The notes: generated from the sequence alone by a model not told the origin. Positions 24,265-39,300 are shown, counted from the first letter of the stretch. The stretch is 64,000 nucleotides of DNA from Liolophura sinensis (GCF_032854445.1 NC_088295.1:20449385-20513384), one strand, 5' to 3'. Made by a program: numbers and translations.

Positions 24265-27211
24265 TGCCATTTCCTGACAATTCAGAGTTTGTTCATTACA
24301 TTAATAAAAAGTTGTTTTCCTGGTGTTTTATAAAAGTTATAAATGCATAACTGAATATGGCTGCTACTTTTACCTATGTCGCTCTCAAATGTTGGTCTTA
24401 GATTATTCCCGTTAATTTTAAGTGTCACGTATTTTACAGACGATTGGTTGCATTATGCCACCAAGCATTTTATTAACCTTCTTCTTGTCCATATATCTTG
24501 CTGCATTTTGAACCGATAATCTCAAAGTGTATAGCGCAATTGTGCCCGAAATTCTCAAGCTGTTATTTAAGCTATTGTAATTTAGGAGATTGGAGCATTG
24601 CTGTAAACGGCAATTTGCGAGTCACATAGTCTGTCTAGCCGAGAAAGCCAACAGTGCACCTTAATGGAGAACATAAGGCGTCTTAAGGTGAAGGATTATG
24701 TTCCTTTGTCATGACATCCTGGTGGCAAGATTTCAAACGCAGTCGAGCTCAATGCACTCTAAAGCGCTGATTATATTAGTGATGTATATCTATATTATAT
24801 GAAGCATATGCTTTTCAACGCCAGTTGTGTATATGGAAGTTTGTCGCGTTATGTCGTTATGGTATTAGCTGACCAAGTTTTCGATAAGCGACAAGCGCTG
24901 AGGGTTGATGAAGACCAGGCCTGACTGTAGACACTTATACACCAAAGTGGCTAATGTAGTGCTAATTAAGACGGATGGGTCAAATTCCTTCCCGACTGAT
25001 ACTACCGGCGAGCCACAGCAATTCAGTGCGATCCACTAATGCTAATGGAAAAGAACATTGAATGTCAGCGCCAACCCGGCAACGCCCTCTGTCCACAGCA
25101 ATGCTTGTAACAAGGCTGTAAACAAATGATTTATTTTGGAGGTGTTTTCCGACGGATTAGCCAGTCTACGATTTCATTGTCTCAACCTCTATTGTGTTAT
25201 TGTCATACGGGTGGTATAATGTTTCTATATAAAGGGAATACAATATGACTTGTGAGGTGAATACATAGTATGGCAAACATATTGAAAGAACAATATGCAA
25301 AGACAGCAGTATTGGGTTTTGAACCCAAATTTACATAACTTCATTCTGTTGTTCAGTCCAACTACAGGTGCTCATCTGCGACATCTGCTCATCTGGGACA
25401 TCGGGATGAAGGTATTGGTTAGGTCGGGTAATGTTGTTAACAAATATTGTCTCTGGCCTGTTCCACCAATAGAAATGTGTATTACGCAGTTCCTCATAGT
25501 CAAATACACATGGTATGGATAAGTGGCTTGTCGCAGGTGGGTTGTTAATGTCTAGATTCATGGAGGTGTCAAACTGACGCTAAAAGCTGGTACTGTGTAG
25601 ATCACAAAAATTGGCCGATCACAAAATTTGTGTTTATTCGCACATTAAACTTCAGGTATACCATATATGATAACAAATGGTGAATTCCTAGATCTTTCTC
25701 AAATGGGTATATAGATATCAAAGAAAACGCTCTCCTCACATCGAAGTCTGAAGCGGATCCATTTTCTGTGTCATTAAACCACGTCACCATAAACTGACTA
25801 TGATTTGACTATTCATTTCCAGTCACTAGAATTTGTTAGATCACACAAAGAATATACCAAACTGAATAAATAAACATCCACTATGCAAATTAAATCTGCC
25901 AAACAAACGGTCACCACAAATGTAGAAGCATGCAAACTCTTTTGTAGAATTGTGAAGAAAACAAACGACAAATGCGGCTTTGATGTCGGTAGTCCAATAT
26001 TCAGGAGACTCTATTTCGCAGCGAGATAATTAGCCATTACTGAGCCAGAATGAATGATGGGAGTAAGATTACCTAACTCTGAAAAATCAGCGATGTGGTC
26101 ATCTGGGATGGAAGATGTTATATCACAAATGTGACGACAAGATCACAGCGAGAACTTGTTCAAAATTATTGACTTTCAGGTCTGTGAGTGAAAAGGCTAC
26201 AAACTGTTTCCTAACAAAGGATAAAATAATCTCACCAATGAACCTGTAAGAAAGCTGACGCTATGTTTAACTCGTTTGTTGCACACGAAAGGCCTCAAAT
26301 TGCTTCAGATTCGGGAAATCTGATAGAATCTTGACAGGTGATCTCGGAACGGCGGAAGTGACCAGTGTAAGCTTTTGGCTTTCGGAAGAGTCCTATGATA
26401 GCCAAAATTCCTCATCATTCCAGGCGCAACTCAGACTAACAAACCGTGAATCCTGCTCGCGCATACGCGTGTCACACCACGTGATACACTGCCTTGAACT
26501 CACAGATTTCCTGTATATCTGGTTTTTAGATTTTGACATGACCTTAATGGTAGGTTAATAAGATATTTTTTACACAGCGTTTAACTACATGTATTTATAA
26601 ACAAACTGCAGTAAGTAAATGTTTGTATTTTACAAGTACAATGTATTTTAGCATATAATTTTACAGATATCATAAAGATTGGATTCATTAAATCTTTAAC
26701 AAATAAATGGGATTTTTATAGTCTATACACGTGCACAGCACGCGGTGGTACACTGTCTTCCATATGCACAAATAACATGTTCGCGTAGATTGTAACTATA
26801 GCTGTAGGCCATCTGGTAAAAATTCATAAAGCCGAGATCATCCAACATGCATGTACGCGCTGTAGTTGCATAATGTAAGCTGTCACACACACTTGATGCG
26901 TAGATCGCTAATCGTCACTCTGTACATGCAGTGTTCATATCCATTGCATGTTGATTGGTTTATATCCTTGTCGAGTTTCTAGCTACAGCTGTTTGAGTTC
27001 ATAACTAGTTCAGACTCGACAAAAAGATTGACTTTCAGTTTACAGGCACTTAGCGAGTTTGGCACATACGGCATGCAATGCAATAAAAAAATTTTCCGTG
27101 CAAACCGTATGAGATCATACTCCAAATAAAGATGGAACTGTAGATAATGATACAAGTTTCAATTTCCGGTTAGTCATCAAATTTTTGTTTTTGTTTCGAC
27201 TAAAACAACAA

Positions 27212-27214
<3 letters not shown>

Positions 27215-27278
<64 letters not shown>
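27215..27278. repeat. (TA)28 microsatellite with short (CA)4 end
   Basis: An uninterrupted TA dinucleotide run from 27215 to 27270 continues into cacacaca. Such tracts are often unstable and hard to assemble. Confidence 0.97.
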
Positions 27279-27327
27279 TTGAGATAGGATGGTGTATGTA
27301 TATACACGATGCGTTATTTATTTCTTT

Positions 27328-27384
27328 TATTTATTTGGTTGGTCTTGTTTCACTTATACGACGGCGCCCGGCATTATGGAACAC
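27328..27384 (-). mobile_element. Short SINE tail fragment
   Basis: Tttatttggttggtcttg joins directly to tttcacttatacgacggcg and ccggcattatgga. It is the reverse complement of the SINE tail with the central caagaata part deleted. It lies 50 bases after the TA microsatellite. Confidence 0.7.
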
Positions 27385-28740
27385 TATGCGTTAGTCGTCA
27401 GTTGGGCTTCACAGGGCTAATAAATGCTACCCTAATTTCCAAACCAAAGTTAAAAAATTCCAAAAGAATTTGAAGGATATTCGATCAGTAACGTGAGAAA
27501 CACTGGACAGTTTTATAAATTAGATTATAAAACTAATGTTAATATTCAATGTACACATCATAACTCATAATATTAAGGTTTTTTTTTTAAGTAATAGAAG
27601 TATGTATCTTAGTAGTCATACTTCGATCGCAACTCTTCGTGTGAACGTGGCAATACAAATATTTAAACCGTATGCAAATATGCTAAACTAGGAAGTCTAG
27701 TCAGCAAACGAAAGCATCATTAAGTCGACCTGGCTTGATATGAACAGCTGCAATCAAAGACCAAGTGAGATAAATACATTTGATATAAGACAAATCCTAA
27801 ATAAACATATAGTACACGATTTAGATATTGATTTAATTTTACACGATTATAGGCAAATCCTTACATCTTTGACGAGCACCATTGAAGACTGTCGGCTGTT
27901 TCTCTGAAATGAGTCTCAGTTTTTAATTAATGTCCTGTTTTATGTACTGTCTTCGTTCTTTTGTGGTTTGTGTCGAACAGTGTTTTGGAATGTGGCCTTT
28001 GTTGACGTTTGGTATGGCAGTGTCTGATATGAGGCCTAGATCCGTGCAAATGTGTTTGACAGCTTGTCTGCCTCCCATGATATATATGAACTATATGTAA
28101 TAAATCAAACTAATCAATTTTATTTTTAAAATAACTGTATTTTTATCTGGATCAAAAACACTTGTCAAAAAACATATGTTTCCTTTTTATATGTCGTAGA
28201 ACCTACTTAGAGGTTAAAAAATTTATCTTCCAACTGATATCTTGATTTTATTATGTCTGACGACTTTGCGCTGTTTCATATGTCAGGCTGAATTATCTGT
28301 AATTCTTTCAAACATCTTTTCCGCCACTACGCATTTTCTCTCTTAGCCAATCACCTGTTTTCACATAGTAAAATAATTATGCATAATATCGCGTGCTGAG
28401 ACACCTCCTGCCTTGTATCCTGGCCTTTACTCCGCGCGCGACAGCCTCACTTTGATTTCGAGGGCCATAAAACCGCATGAAATCCTCACCTTCTCCACGG
28501 ACACTGGTGGAAACGTGACAATTTTTTAGCGTTTTTGTTCTGCTCCAGTGGACAAATCATTAACAACCAGCTAGAAACTCTTTTTCAATCCTTCGTCTTG
28601 ACTATTTCAAGGCAGGTGAAGAAATCTGGAGAAATTAGCCACGAGCTCGTTACATATTTATCATTCCAGAATAGTATACTGCATATCGTTATTAAACTTC
28701 CGTTATAGCGATAATATTAAACTATGTCTAGGATTATGAA

Positions 28741-28760
28741 CTAACTATCATAATAGTTAG
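28741..28760. repeat. Perfect hairpin (8-bp arms, 4-base loop)
   Basis: CTAACTAT-CATA-ATAGTTAG is an exact inverted repeat ending five bases before the minisatellite at 28766. Confidence 0.7.
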
Positions 28761-28765
28761 AACTA

Positions 28766-28879
28766 GCAGTGATGCCGGTATGGTGCAGTGATGTGGGTAA
28801 GGCGCAGTGATGTGGGTAAGGCGCAGTCATGTGGGTAAGGTGCAGTGATGTCGGTAAGGTGCAGTGATGCCGGTAAGAC
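28766..28879 (+). repeat. Minisatellite, six copies of a 19-bp unit
   Basis: Six consecutive units of consensus gcagtgatgtgggtaaggy fill exactly 114 bases. Copies differ at a few positions (gccgg, gtcgg or gtggg in the middle; gatg or catg). The outer copies share gatgccggta, so the middle copies may have spread by recent homogenisation. Confidence 0.95.
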
Positions 28880-29445
28880 CCGAGGAATATTCAAGCCGGA
28901 TAAATTTAATAAGTATCCAAATGCTACGGTATATAACTTGTTAATCAGAACTACATGTGTGTATCTCAGATGTACGTTGATTGTATAACTATATTCTACG
29001 CGGCGATTCGATTCAACATGATGGTCCACTAGCCCCGGTTTAATCTGGGATTAGACACAATTGTGTAACACATCGACACACAGATTCTTGACACCTATAC
29101 GTATATAGGCAACGACATTCAGTGTGAGAAGCTATATGCTTCAAGTTAGGGATGTGAGGTTCAAAAACATATCATCTATCTCCTCTCAAATCAGAAGGCT
29201 CAGAATTAAAATTGATAAAAGAATGTTCGACACAACACAGACATGGATGGATGGTGTAATTTCATAAAAAATCATCTTTCTTAACAGACAAATTATGAAT
29301 ATATGTCGCGCCTTGTTTTTTATCAAACAGCAAATGAGATCATAGTTTGAGATCAGACTTTATAAATTTTCAGTTTGGCCTCCTGGAAATTTAACTGGTT
29401 ACATACCTTGATGGTTGGTCAAGTTTTTGTATTGGATACTCACAA

Positions 29446-29810
29446 AAAACACTTATGTTTTATGAACAAAACTTTTTTTCCAATAGAAGTCTTGTTTTAT
29501 TATGGAACAACTCTGTCTTGTGTTAAATTAACACAAGTCTTACGCTGAATGTATTAAATACAAGATCTGTTGGATGTTATGCACAATACTGCACATGTTT
29601 TTGTCGTACCAACACTACTTAGGATGGTATGCACTTTGCAACCTCATTTGGGTTCAACACGAGTTTATGTTTTATTATTTTGTAACATGAACATGTGTAC
29701 TTCAAATTTATTTAACACTTGTTTGTGTTAGGGTAAAACATAACTGTGTTGAATGAAAACAATGAAAACAAGTTGTATTAGATTTCAACACGGGTTGTCA
29801 ACCATATTAT
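29446..29810. repeat. Cluster of degenerate AACAC / GTGTT motifs
   Basis: Motifs such as ttaacacaag, ttcaacacgag, tttaacacttgtttgtgtta and ttcaacacgggttg recur in both orientations over 365 bases at irregular spacing. The pattern suggests a worn-down array of a short palindromic repeat, but no fixed period is left. Confidence 0.45.
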
Positions 29811-30287
29811 AGATGTTATAGGTTAATTTACGCAAGATCAATTTCCATAAAAAAAGTTTAATGATGCTAACAAAGAAGAAAGAAAGTACACAAAATTGGG
29901 ATGGATTCTTGCTCAGCTGTCAAAAATTTTGAACGATGACGGAAAGACGCATGGAATATTTTAGGTAGTTTATAAGTAGTCCTTAATCAAACTATGTAAC
30001 TCAGCTGCGCTTTGATTTCAACTGTTCATAGTGAAAGTCAATGGAAGCCAAAACACGGAATTACATGAATATGAAAATAATTCTTTACAAGTCCCCAAAG
30101 TATGTTAAATCACCGTCAAATATAGGCTTATATACGTGTAAATGTCACGTAGCCTTTGTCTCTGTGGGCGATGTCCTTATTACCCAACCCTTTCCATTAT
30201 GTTGCTCAGTTTGCAAACTCCGTCTCAACATTGAGGACTGTATCTTTTTATGCTATAGCGTCTAGTCTTTTTTCTACAGCCCTGGTG

Positions 30288-30304
30288 TTTTTTTTTTTTT
30301 TTTT
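30288..30304 (+). repeat. T17 homopolymer
   Basis: A run of 17 T at 30288-30304 could be the poly-A tail of a - strand retroposon, but no recognisable body follows. Confidence 0.9.
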
Positions 30305-33300
30305 CAGCCATGGCGCACCTTGGTTCTCGTCAAACCGTATTAGCAGAGAACGTGTTGAGGAGAGGACGTCTTGATGGGTGATCAGTAAATACGATACGCT
30401 CTTAGGGGCAGGGAACCCCGAGAAAAAACTCCACAGCCGGCCACTTTTTCTCGTCATGCTGCAATTGTTGTTTTTATACCGCCACAGGCATCGTGGCTTC
30501 CTTTTGGAGAGATCACACAGCCTCTCTGCTGCCGCTCCCGTTCACACATAAACAAATGTCTATAAAATCAGCCTTCTGATCACCCGCTGAACAGTTTTAA
30601 ATATTTGTTTTCATGGTAAATCGATTTTCTTTCCCTGGTAAAAGTCTTTAATGCTCAGTCTGACTGTCAAATTCGGGATAACAAAATTGAAAACTATGAA
30701 AACAGGACAAATGGGCTCAACTTCCGTCAGGGAAATCTGTTTACCATGAAGTGAAGAACCGTTCTTAAAATCTGACGTTATGCATCACGGGTCTGGGATA
30801 GACAAAGACTTTCCAATGTCACCACAACCACGACTTCGAGTCTTCCATTCGCCAACAAATTTGTCTATGAAAGGACAAGCAGCTGTCATCGAAAGTTTGC
30901 CTTATAGCGCGGCATTCTAAGCAAATCAAAACGTGGTTACAATCTAACTTTTGGTGTAGGTGTCAATAAGATTCTCTCACTATCACTTACCCTCTATACA
31001 CTGAGAGCTCTGTAACCGTTCCGTGACAGTATATACAATAGAATAATTATAAATCCATATATACATATAAATGTATTAATGCTAAATAATATACGGTGGT
31101 CTTAACTGATACCCCCCACCCCCCCAACTATGCTGGAAAGACAATGATTACTGATTCCTTGAAAATTTGAAGCTGTGTTAATGTTTCCTCAATCAGCTAA
31201 AAATCAACAACAACACCAAAATCCGTTAAACACAAAACAGATCTTTCGAGTGGTGTTACACAAATTAAAACATGGAAAGGTAAACATCATTAGCTGTCTG
31301 GTCTTGAGAAAAAGCAAAGAAGCTTTCTTGTTTGTTACCACAAAGAGGAAAAGTCAACAGTTACTTTATTCTCCATTTTAAAGCGAAACACCTGGTACTG
31401 AGAAATCGGACATTGCGTAACTCAGTCCAAACAATTACAGTTTGTAGCACAATTATAAAACTCGTTTTCTGTCCATACTATAATTTTTCATAAATCTCGG
31501 AATTTGAAGCTTATCGGTAGTGGAGATTTCACTGAACTGCTTTTCGAAAGATTGAATGTGATATAAAATTATCAGAAAAGACTGTCCAGTGAAGCTTCTC
31601 CTCAGTGCTCGCGTATATATGATACCACAACAACGTTTTCTGCTTTTTCACTTAGACATCTTAAAAGATACACAGAATGATACTCTACATCTGTGAAACA
31701 CAGATTTAATGAAGATGAAACAAAGACTCTTCATGCTGTGTGAGCTACAGTTATGGTGGGGCTATTCAATTAGTGAATAACGGAACCAAAAATCAACGAA
31801 ATCATATCACACCATCATTTTATACGCCTACTGAAGATTTCCTTGCTAAACTTATTTTGAATTTTCACATTTGAATCGATTTTTGGAGATATCTCGTAAC
31901 TTGTGTTGTACTTGAATATATATGTTCTGCTTTCATGAAAACTACGTGTATGGTTTGCATACATCTCAGGTGGGTGACGCAGCTTGTACTCCAAGAGTCT
32001 GTATGTTGGAGGTCCATACTGCTGCAGGTCGCAGTCAATCACTGCACGCTGCGAAGCACGTTTTTTTCATACACTAGAGCCATCTTGAAAAGACGTGTTA
32101 GTCTTATAGTAATCCCCTTGCATGTATCTAAGCCTGAGTACACCATTCTTGTTGAAAGAGATGACAGATTGTACAGCAAGTTGAATTGCATGGAATCACG
32201 AGAAAGACATAATTGTGCACGGTACTCCCGGATTTGTTTTTCTCGACAGAAACTGCTGTTGCATTGCGACAGTTAACGGTAATTATAGAGTATCTTCTTG
32301 TCTGAGTCAGCACTATTTATCACGGTGCTGCGACTGGGGGCGGCAGTGAGAGCGGGCGGGAATAGCAGGAACCTCTCTGGGGGGCATGACAGTACACGTG
32401 TTGGGAATAATTACAGGGCTTTCTACCAGTTTCCTCTTCACACAGTATACATAACCGACCTGACTCACCCTTCAACCATATCCTCCACCCTACTTTGATT
32501 AGATATAATTAAAGTTTCTGATTAAGATAGCAACTGCTTTTCCTTCAACACATCGCTGTCAAATTGAATTTCCCAAATTAACTATTATATATACAAGAAT
32601 ACGGCATTCATAGGTAAATTGTAGACTAAGGCACATTTCGTGAACGTAAACTATCTCTGTTACAAAATTTCTCACATTAGTGGAGTGTGTGGTTTTCATT
32701 GTGTTAGACAAGTGGTCTATAAGATTGCTGAAGAGTTTCTATTTCTATGCCAGACACATGAATCTCGGTAAAAGCAAGCCCTCATATGTAGCTTAACACA
32801 TAGTGGCACGTAAATGTGGTCTATCAAGGCCAGTTACATCAATGTCGTCGGGTACTGTGCACAGGAATGCCGTTAAATGAGATATATCATGTAACATTTC
32901 TCTTAAATTTTATATTTAAAATCACAAAAATAAAACAAATAATTCATTTTCAAATAAATTTTAAGCGTTCGACAGTTCTGCTTAATTTATGATTATAGTA
33001 TTTATAAACCTGTAATCTTTTGAAGAGACAATACTCTTCTGTTTATTTAAAACAAAATCTAATGCAGTCATTGAGGCCAAAGATTTAGTTTTAGCATATT
33101 TAGTATATTAATAATTCCAAAGCAAAATGAGGTATCACATGCAAAGATGACATAATAAAAATGATGTACACGAATGCCTAGATCAAACAGTATGGTTAAA
33201 CTCATGATCAGTAAATGGAATCCTTTATTCAAACGCACTGCTGATGCTTATAAATTCCCTTACCCTGGTTGCATTGTACTAGTAAGACAAGAACTCGAGA

Positions 33301-36300
33301 GAACCTCAACTGCTGTGTTCCTTCACCAGCACATTAACTAAAGGAGTTTTATATTCGATAAAATCATTAAGATATTTTAACAGCGCTTCATGTAGTATTT
33401 TCAAATCTGTATCTATTATTCTGAATCGCCAAGCTATGACGTTGGTTGAAGTTGTTGGATAGATAGTATACTACCTTCACCGCAAACAGAGGAATTCTCT
33501 GCACTTATGACAGCATTTTATACGATCTTATTGTTTACATACATCAGCAGTATTTGTTAAGGCGAAGAAGCAGTGTAAATTCATGGAGCCTTTGGACGCT
33601 TTTATTATGTATATGGACATCGATAAGACAAGGTAAATGTCTTTTATTCGCCACACTGGCGCACTGTTGGAAACCCCATGGTTAGACGAAGTTTAGATAA
33701 AGGGACAAACTGTAGCGTTATGAAAGATTTACGACATTGTAAAGCAGTTATCTCGTAGGTTATCCTAAATAATGCAGTCATTGGGTGAAAGCCTTGCTCT
33801 AAGGCTAACCACAAAGTATGGTCTAAATAAATGCATCTATGACATCTGTTAATGCAAGACCCACAACGTTAATGGTTCTAACAAACATCAAACGGTAGTT
33901 CGTCCCAGGTTTGGCTTTTATGTAAGACAAAGTGTAGAAGTGGTTACTGTGGTGTCTGACTCATCATCTGTACATGTGGACTTGTGTATTCATAGAGCTC
34001 TCACCCCACCATTTGTCAGCTCATGTAGGTACACCATGATATATGAGTGTGCTACTGAAGTACAGCGTAAACCCGGGGGACGTTCTCGGCGATAATCCTG
34101 ATGAGAAACACAGGTGTGGCGTCAGCAATCATGGAGGTAAACTTCATGAAAAATGACACAAATGTCATATTGCGATTACAGGTTATATAAACACTCTTAA
34201 CTCAAAACACTTTTAAAAATCTCGGTGAAGGTCGTTTCAGGAATGGCCTGAGGACAGCTGCAATTCAAGTTGTGATTTTAAGTTTCCAACACATATCTGG
34301 ATAAATTGGGAAGAATTTTATGCATGGATAGAACACCATAAAAAGGGAAATATGTACGTCATTTTTGTCTGTTTTTATCTGTGTAATGCCTCATAAGATA
34401 GCTTACCTTTTACCAATTGACCTTTCTATGTGTCACAAAAACGGTTTTAGTCCGACTTAGTTATACCGGACACTGTTTAAACCGGATACCCACTTAGCAT
34501 ATCTGAGCTGGTAATTTCCAAGTAATAAGTATATAATGTATACGCATTCTTACATTCACACGGCTACACATGTTTTCTGAATCTTTACATGGAAAGTAGT
34601 TAACATTCGGTTTGAATCTATCCGCTCTGCACAATATCTCCAACAGTCGGTGTAAGCCATCTACCCGCTTTCACCAGGGGCTGTTAGTGACACAGTGACC
34701 GTTGCTGGTGGTCTCAGCCTGGCTTACCAATGGTCACTCACAGACGCTGCTCAGGGGGAAATACTTTAGGTAATTGGGTGGTCAATTACGGTCTGATAAA
34801 CAATACAGGTCCCTGCTTAATAGAATAGGAAGAAATTTTTCAAATTCTTGGGTCCATTGGCTGGAGCTGTTGTCTGTATGCTGTTGTTTCAAGGTCTGAG
34901 TTAGATCGCACAGATGAACACGTCGTCAGATTAATGGAACCACCCTTTGTAGCGCCTTCTCTTGTCCTCGGGCGTATGTTTTTACTACGCATATGAGAAA
35001 TGAACTCGCATAAAAAGCTCCAAAAAATTAACTGTTGAAACATCTTGGACTGGAGTTTGTGTGCATAGCGAAACAGCTATTTCTGATATTCTTTTAGTGT
35101 ATTGGGTGTTTAAGGCATATTTATTTGCCGCAACAACTGGGGATATCTTATCTTGGCATGCTACTGTTTCATGATGACATTATCACAGCGACCTGATTAC
35201 AAGCTATTTGCTGTTGAGGGATGCCATGCTTCACGCGTTCCTATATTGCCAGCTATCTGACGAAGTTCTTCCAATATTCGACCTGATGCAAGCACTGCAA
35301 ACTATTGACTTTGACAAACACACTGTACTTGTTTAACTATCACATCACATATTTTATTACCATATTTTGTGACCACTATTCTAATGAAACTGCAAAATTC
35401 TGTGCCATTGCGTTCCGTTGTTTTCTTCTATTGTTGTACTAATGCTACATATGCCGAGCGTGCAGTGGAATTTGACATGTGGATGCTCCTTTACTATTTA
35501 GATTTTGACTACCACTAAACATCCCACATGATTTGAATCTGAGTATGAGCATGTCTTGCATTTTGGACTTTAGGAATTTGGGCCCTGTGAGAAATGTCTA
35601 ACTGTTTCAGAAAGCTGGTGACCAAGTGGGTTAACTGCTGTCAGCGGGGGAAACAGAAGTGGCCAAGGGAGAGCTGGTCAAACAAAATTATATGACATAT
35701 CGGCCAAAGCAGTGCAAATGTAAAAACATCGAAGGCCTAACCGATGGAAAATGTCATTACACGTATCCATATACAACGTTAGTGCTTTTTTCCGCTTAGA
35801 TTGCAGCGCGTTTTTCGGGATTTACATCTGGGCTACGAATTGTAAGACTGTATTTCAGAAAATACAGTCATGCGTGTGTTTTGTTGTTGGTTATTCCAGT
35901 GTATGTGATTTGCATCATGATTGTTCACCTTTGTCATTCTATACTCTCTGTGTTTCGCCGCGTGTGATATTATTTTATCCTTCTTTTTCAATAGCCCCAG
36001 GCAACGCTATCAATAGCAAGTTTGTTCTCCGACCATTGTGTTGACTCTAAGGGAGATCACTCTAGAGATAAGATCTGTGACTCAACTCACTACATACAAG
36101 TTACAGCTTCGACACATAGCACACGCCATGTTCAGCTATAATGAATTTGGACTGATGCAGAACAGCTTGGGTCCTTTTTGTCTTTGAAGTACTTTCTTCC
36201 TTTTTCCACATCTGCTGTTTACTTTCTATAGAGAATTCTGTAACGAGTGAGTTTTGCTTGAACTAAATCTTATTCAAGGTTTTGTAGAGTGCTTTAAAAA

Positions 36301-39300
36301 AAATTGAAAGACACTAACTCCCTGGGTAAAATAAACAAAGGTGTTGTGTCAGGACAGTAGAATTGTGTGAGTATACTGGACAGGTTACCCTCATGGTACG
36401 CTCTGCCTTGGGGCAGTTTTACATCCTTTTCCTCTTTGCACTCAGGCATACGAGGTTAACAGTTCCGCCAAACCCATACCAGCCTCTTTGGCTTCTTTCA
36501 GATTTGTTACAAAAACTAAACAGAAACAGAAACTTCTCTATGTGCTGCTAACTTCACATTGCCATTGTTAAGGTACACCGAGCGGAGATGAAAATGTGGA
36601 AACCCAGAATGGAAGGTTGAATAAAAATGTCAATTTCACCGTGGTTTATCAGAATGCCACATGATTTTAAGGCAACGTCTTATGGCGTACATTTTCCATG
36701 TTTTTCATTAAAGAAAACCTATATAGTAGCTATGCATTGTGATTTTAGCTAACATGGTCATAGTACTAATATCTCATTTAGAAGTAGAGTCGTGAAGTGC
36801 TGATAGCTCAAATCTTGATATGAATGATCACTACGTTTAGTGTATGTCGATGACGGATTTATACCCATCTAGTGGTGGATGGTTGCAAAACATATAGGTT
36901 TCTAAAGGTCGCACGAAGGGTCAACATTTCAGGCTTACTGTTTCTACTTATTCTGTACTCCTTTGTTGCTGCATGCTCTTAAATGTTATGAAATATGAAA
37001 TGTGTTAACTACACAGGAGGTAAAGTGTAAGCACGTTTTCTGTCAGGAACGATGCGTCTTTGAGATTATCATGAAAGTTAATTTCTCCTTAACTAGATGG
37101 AAAGGGCGTGTTGTAGTTCGAAGCAATGGTAAAGGTCTGCATTTTTGGCAAGATGAAAGTTTCTGTTTGTTGTAAATTGTTTTCGTAGATGAGGATAGAG
37201 GAGGCGTGGTTGCATAACTCTTAGCTCTGTATGGGACATGTAAAGTCCTTCACATACGTCTGAGGGGCATTCAAAGAGATGGAAAGCCGTTTGAAAGAAA
37301 ATTAGTTTTGTGTTTGTACAACAGCTGCCAGCCATATGGTGACATTTCTATTTGATCATAACAACACACATAATACATGTCAAAACTGTAGTTCTTTGTG
37401 AGATTGTTGGTAATGCTTAGTTCTTTCATCTGTGCATGTGTGGGGTTGAAGCTGAAGAAAAACATCAATTAGAGGACACGTCATTATTGGATACGCATGT
37501 CAAGCAGATATACCAGGATTATATTGGAGCGACTCATTATAATACACAGTTAAAATCGCCATGTTAACGAAGAATTTCTGGTGCTGTGGTAAGGGATATC
37601 TACTTGATTCCCAGTGCTCCAATCTCTCCATATGCAGGGATGTCGTGTGTAATGGCGGGGAATGTTCTGTTTCCGTCCTAAAATACAGTTCATTCTTCAG
37701 GAATGAGTAAGGTGAAAAAAAATATTTAAGTAGTTTTCCTTGCAGAGATTTTCCAGTTGGCGGGGGAGTTGTACCAACAATACTGTCTGACATTTGTGCT
37801 GGCTTTCATCACCTGTCATAGACCTCCATCAAACCAAGCTTGTATGACGACTCTCTCACTTCACTCAAATCTTACCCTCATAAAATGACTCGATAATATG
37901 GCATTTTGAGCATAATGTCTATTTGGAATGATACAATATGACATGACCAAAAACGCTTTTCTGTAGTTTTAGTATGAAACCTCTTTTGATTGTACCAAGT
38001 AAGTAATTTAACCGTAGGTTGGCGGTGACTGCGTGAACAAATCTATGAAACTTTCGACAGACGTGGGTAATTGAAAGTGCCGGTATAGTTATAAGAGTGA
38101 ACTGATTTCACATGTGATATATACACATAGCTAACCTTAACTGTGACAAACAGCCGTGGTGGGTTTCCCTGGAATGATGTGGAAGCTTTGGAGAATACAA
38201 TATATATCCGAATGTTCGTGCAACAGATCGTTTAGTCTTGCACAATTGCACATTATTATGTATGTATATTTACCTAATGCCATAAATTATCAAATTCATA
38301 GGCTATGTTCTGCGTAAAATGCCCAAGTGAAATTGTACACGGCCAATTTAGACAGAAAGCAATTTCCAAAGATTCTGCGCTAAATTGACATACCTACTGC
38401 CGATTATACTTATCATTTGCACGTGGTCGCAATTAAGCCTTAGCTCGGCGCAACTATGCAGCTAGATCCCGCATCCCGAGCCCTGGATTAGCTAATAAAA
38501 AGTTGTAATGACTAGATGGTTATAGTGACTGCCATGTCACGACCGCAGCACACCGCGGATGGAGGAGAACAGACCACGCTTGTGGTTCGCTCAGGAAAAA
38601 GATGCCAGCGCGACGCGGGTCAGTTCTAGCGACGGGCAATAAGAGACCGTAGGCCGTGATGAGTATTCGCAAAGATTAAACACACATGTTCGTAAGAGTG
38701 CACGTGGTGATTTTGATACCGCCATATCGCCGTTAACCGCCAAATTAACAATCGTGTTGCATGTTTTCGGCTCTCACGTAGAAAGGTGATCCTTTGTCAG
38801 CAAACTGCGTGACCGTTGCGGGTTCTTAGTGCATGCGGGGTTTTCTGGTATTGCAATGAAGTATTCGTTGTAAAAATGAATCTTGTCTGATGTCAAACTT
38901 CGGTCCCTATGTTTGGTGTGTGAATTTAGCGCTCAGGAGAATTTATAACACAATGCCTGAGGGTGACAAATTCTGTGACAAGAAAACACCCAAGAAAAAT
39001 TTAGACGTTAACACACATATGCAAATGTAGCCAGGTGTCATATCCAACTTTCTAAACTACTGCTCATCCGCTAAGAGGTAACGTTATCAGGTACAGACAG
39101 TGACGATCCAATCCAAAACACTCGTCTAATAAAATCTGAATAAATTAAGTTTCAGAGAAGATATTCGCCCACAAGAAAACACAAGAATATTTTGGTCTTG
39201 AACATGACCATAGATCTAGCTGTACACAGGCTCTGTTGAGATGTAACATGGAACTTTCTTCTTGAGTTTCCTGTCACCATCTGGTGTTTGGAGAAGGCGT

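Larger units (their letters stand above)
21211..27214. other. Intergenic DNA, no gene recognised
   Basis: Six kilobases of normal CpG density show only short, unremarkable open frames and no splice-bounded block with a recognisable domain. A tRNA-like SINE fragment (23702) and a 19-bp palindrome (24246) are listed separately. Confidence 0.5.

Noticed and set aside
28766-28879. CRISPR-like regular repeats
   Set aside because: The 19-bp units are directly adjacent with no spacers, and the DNA is eukaryotic; it is a minisatellite.
30419-30453. Inverted repeat cgagaaaaa / tttttctcg with a 17-base loop
   Set aside because: It is AT-rich and weak, with no associated element; expected by chance.
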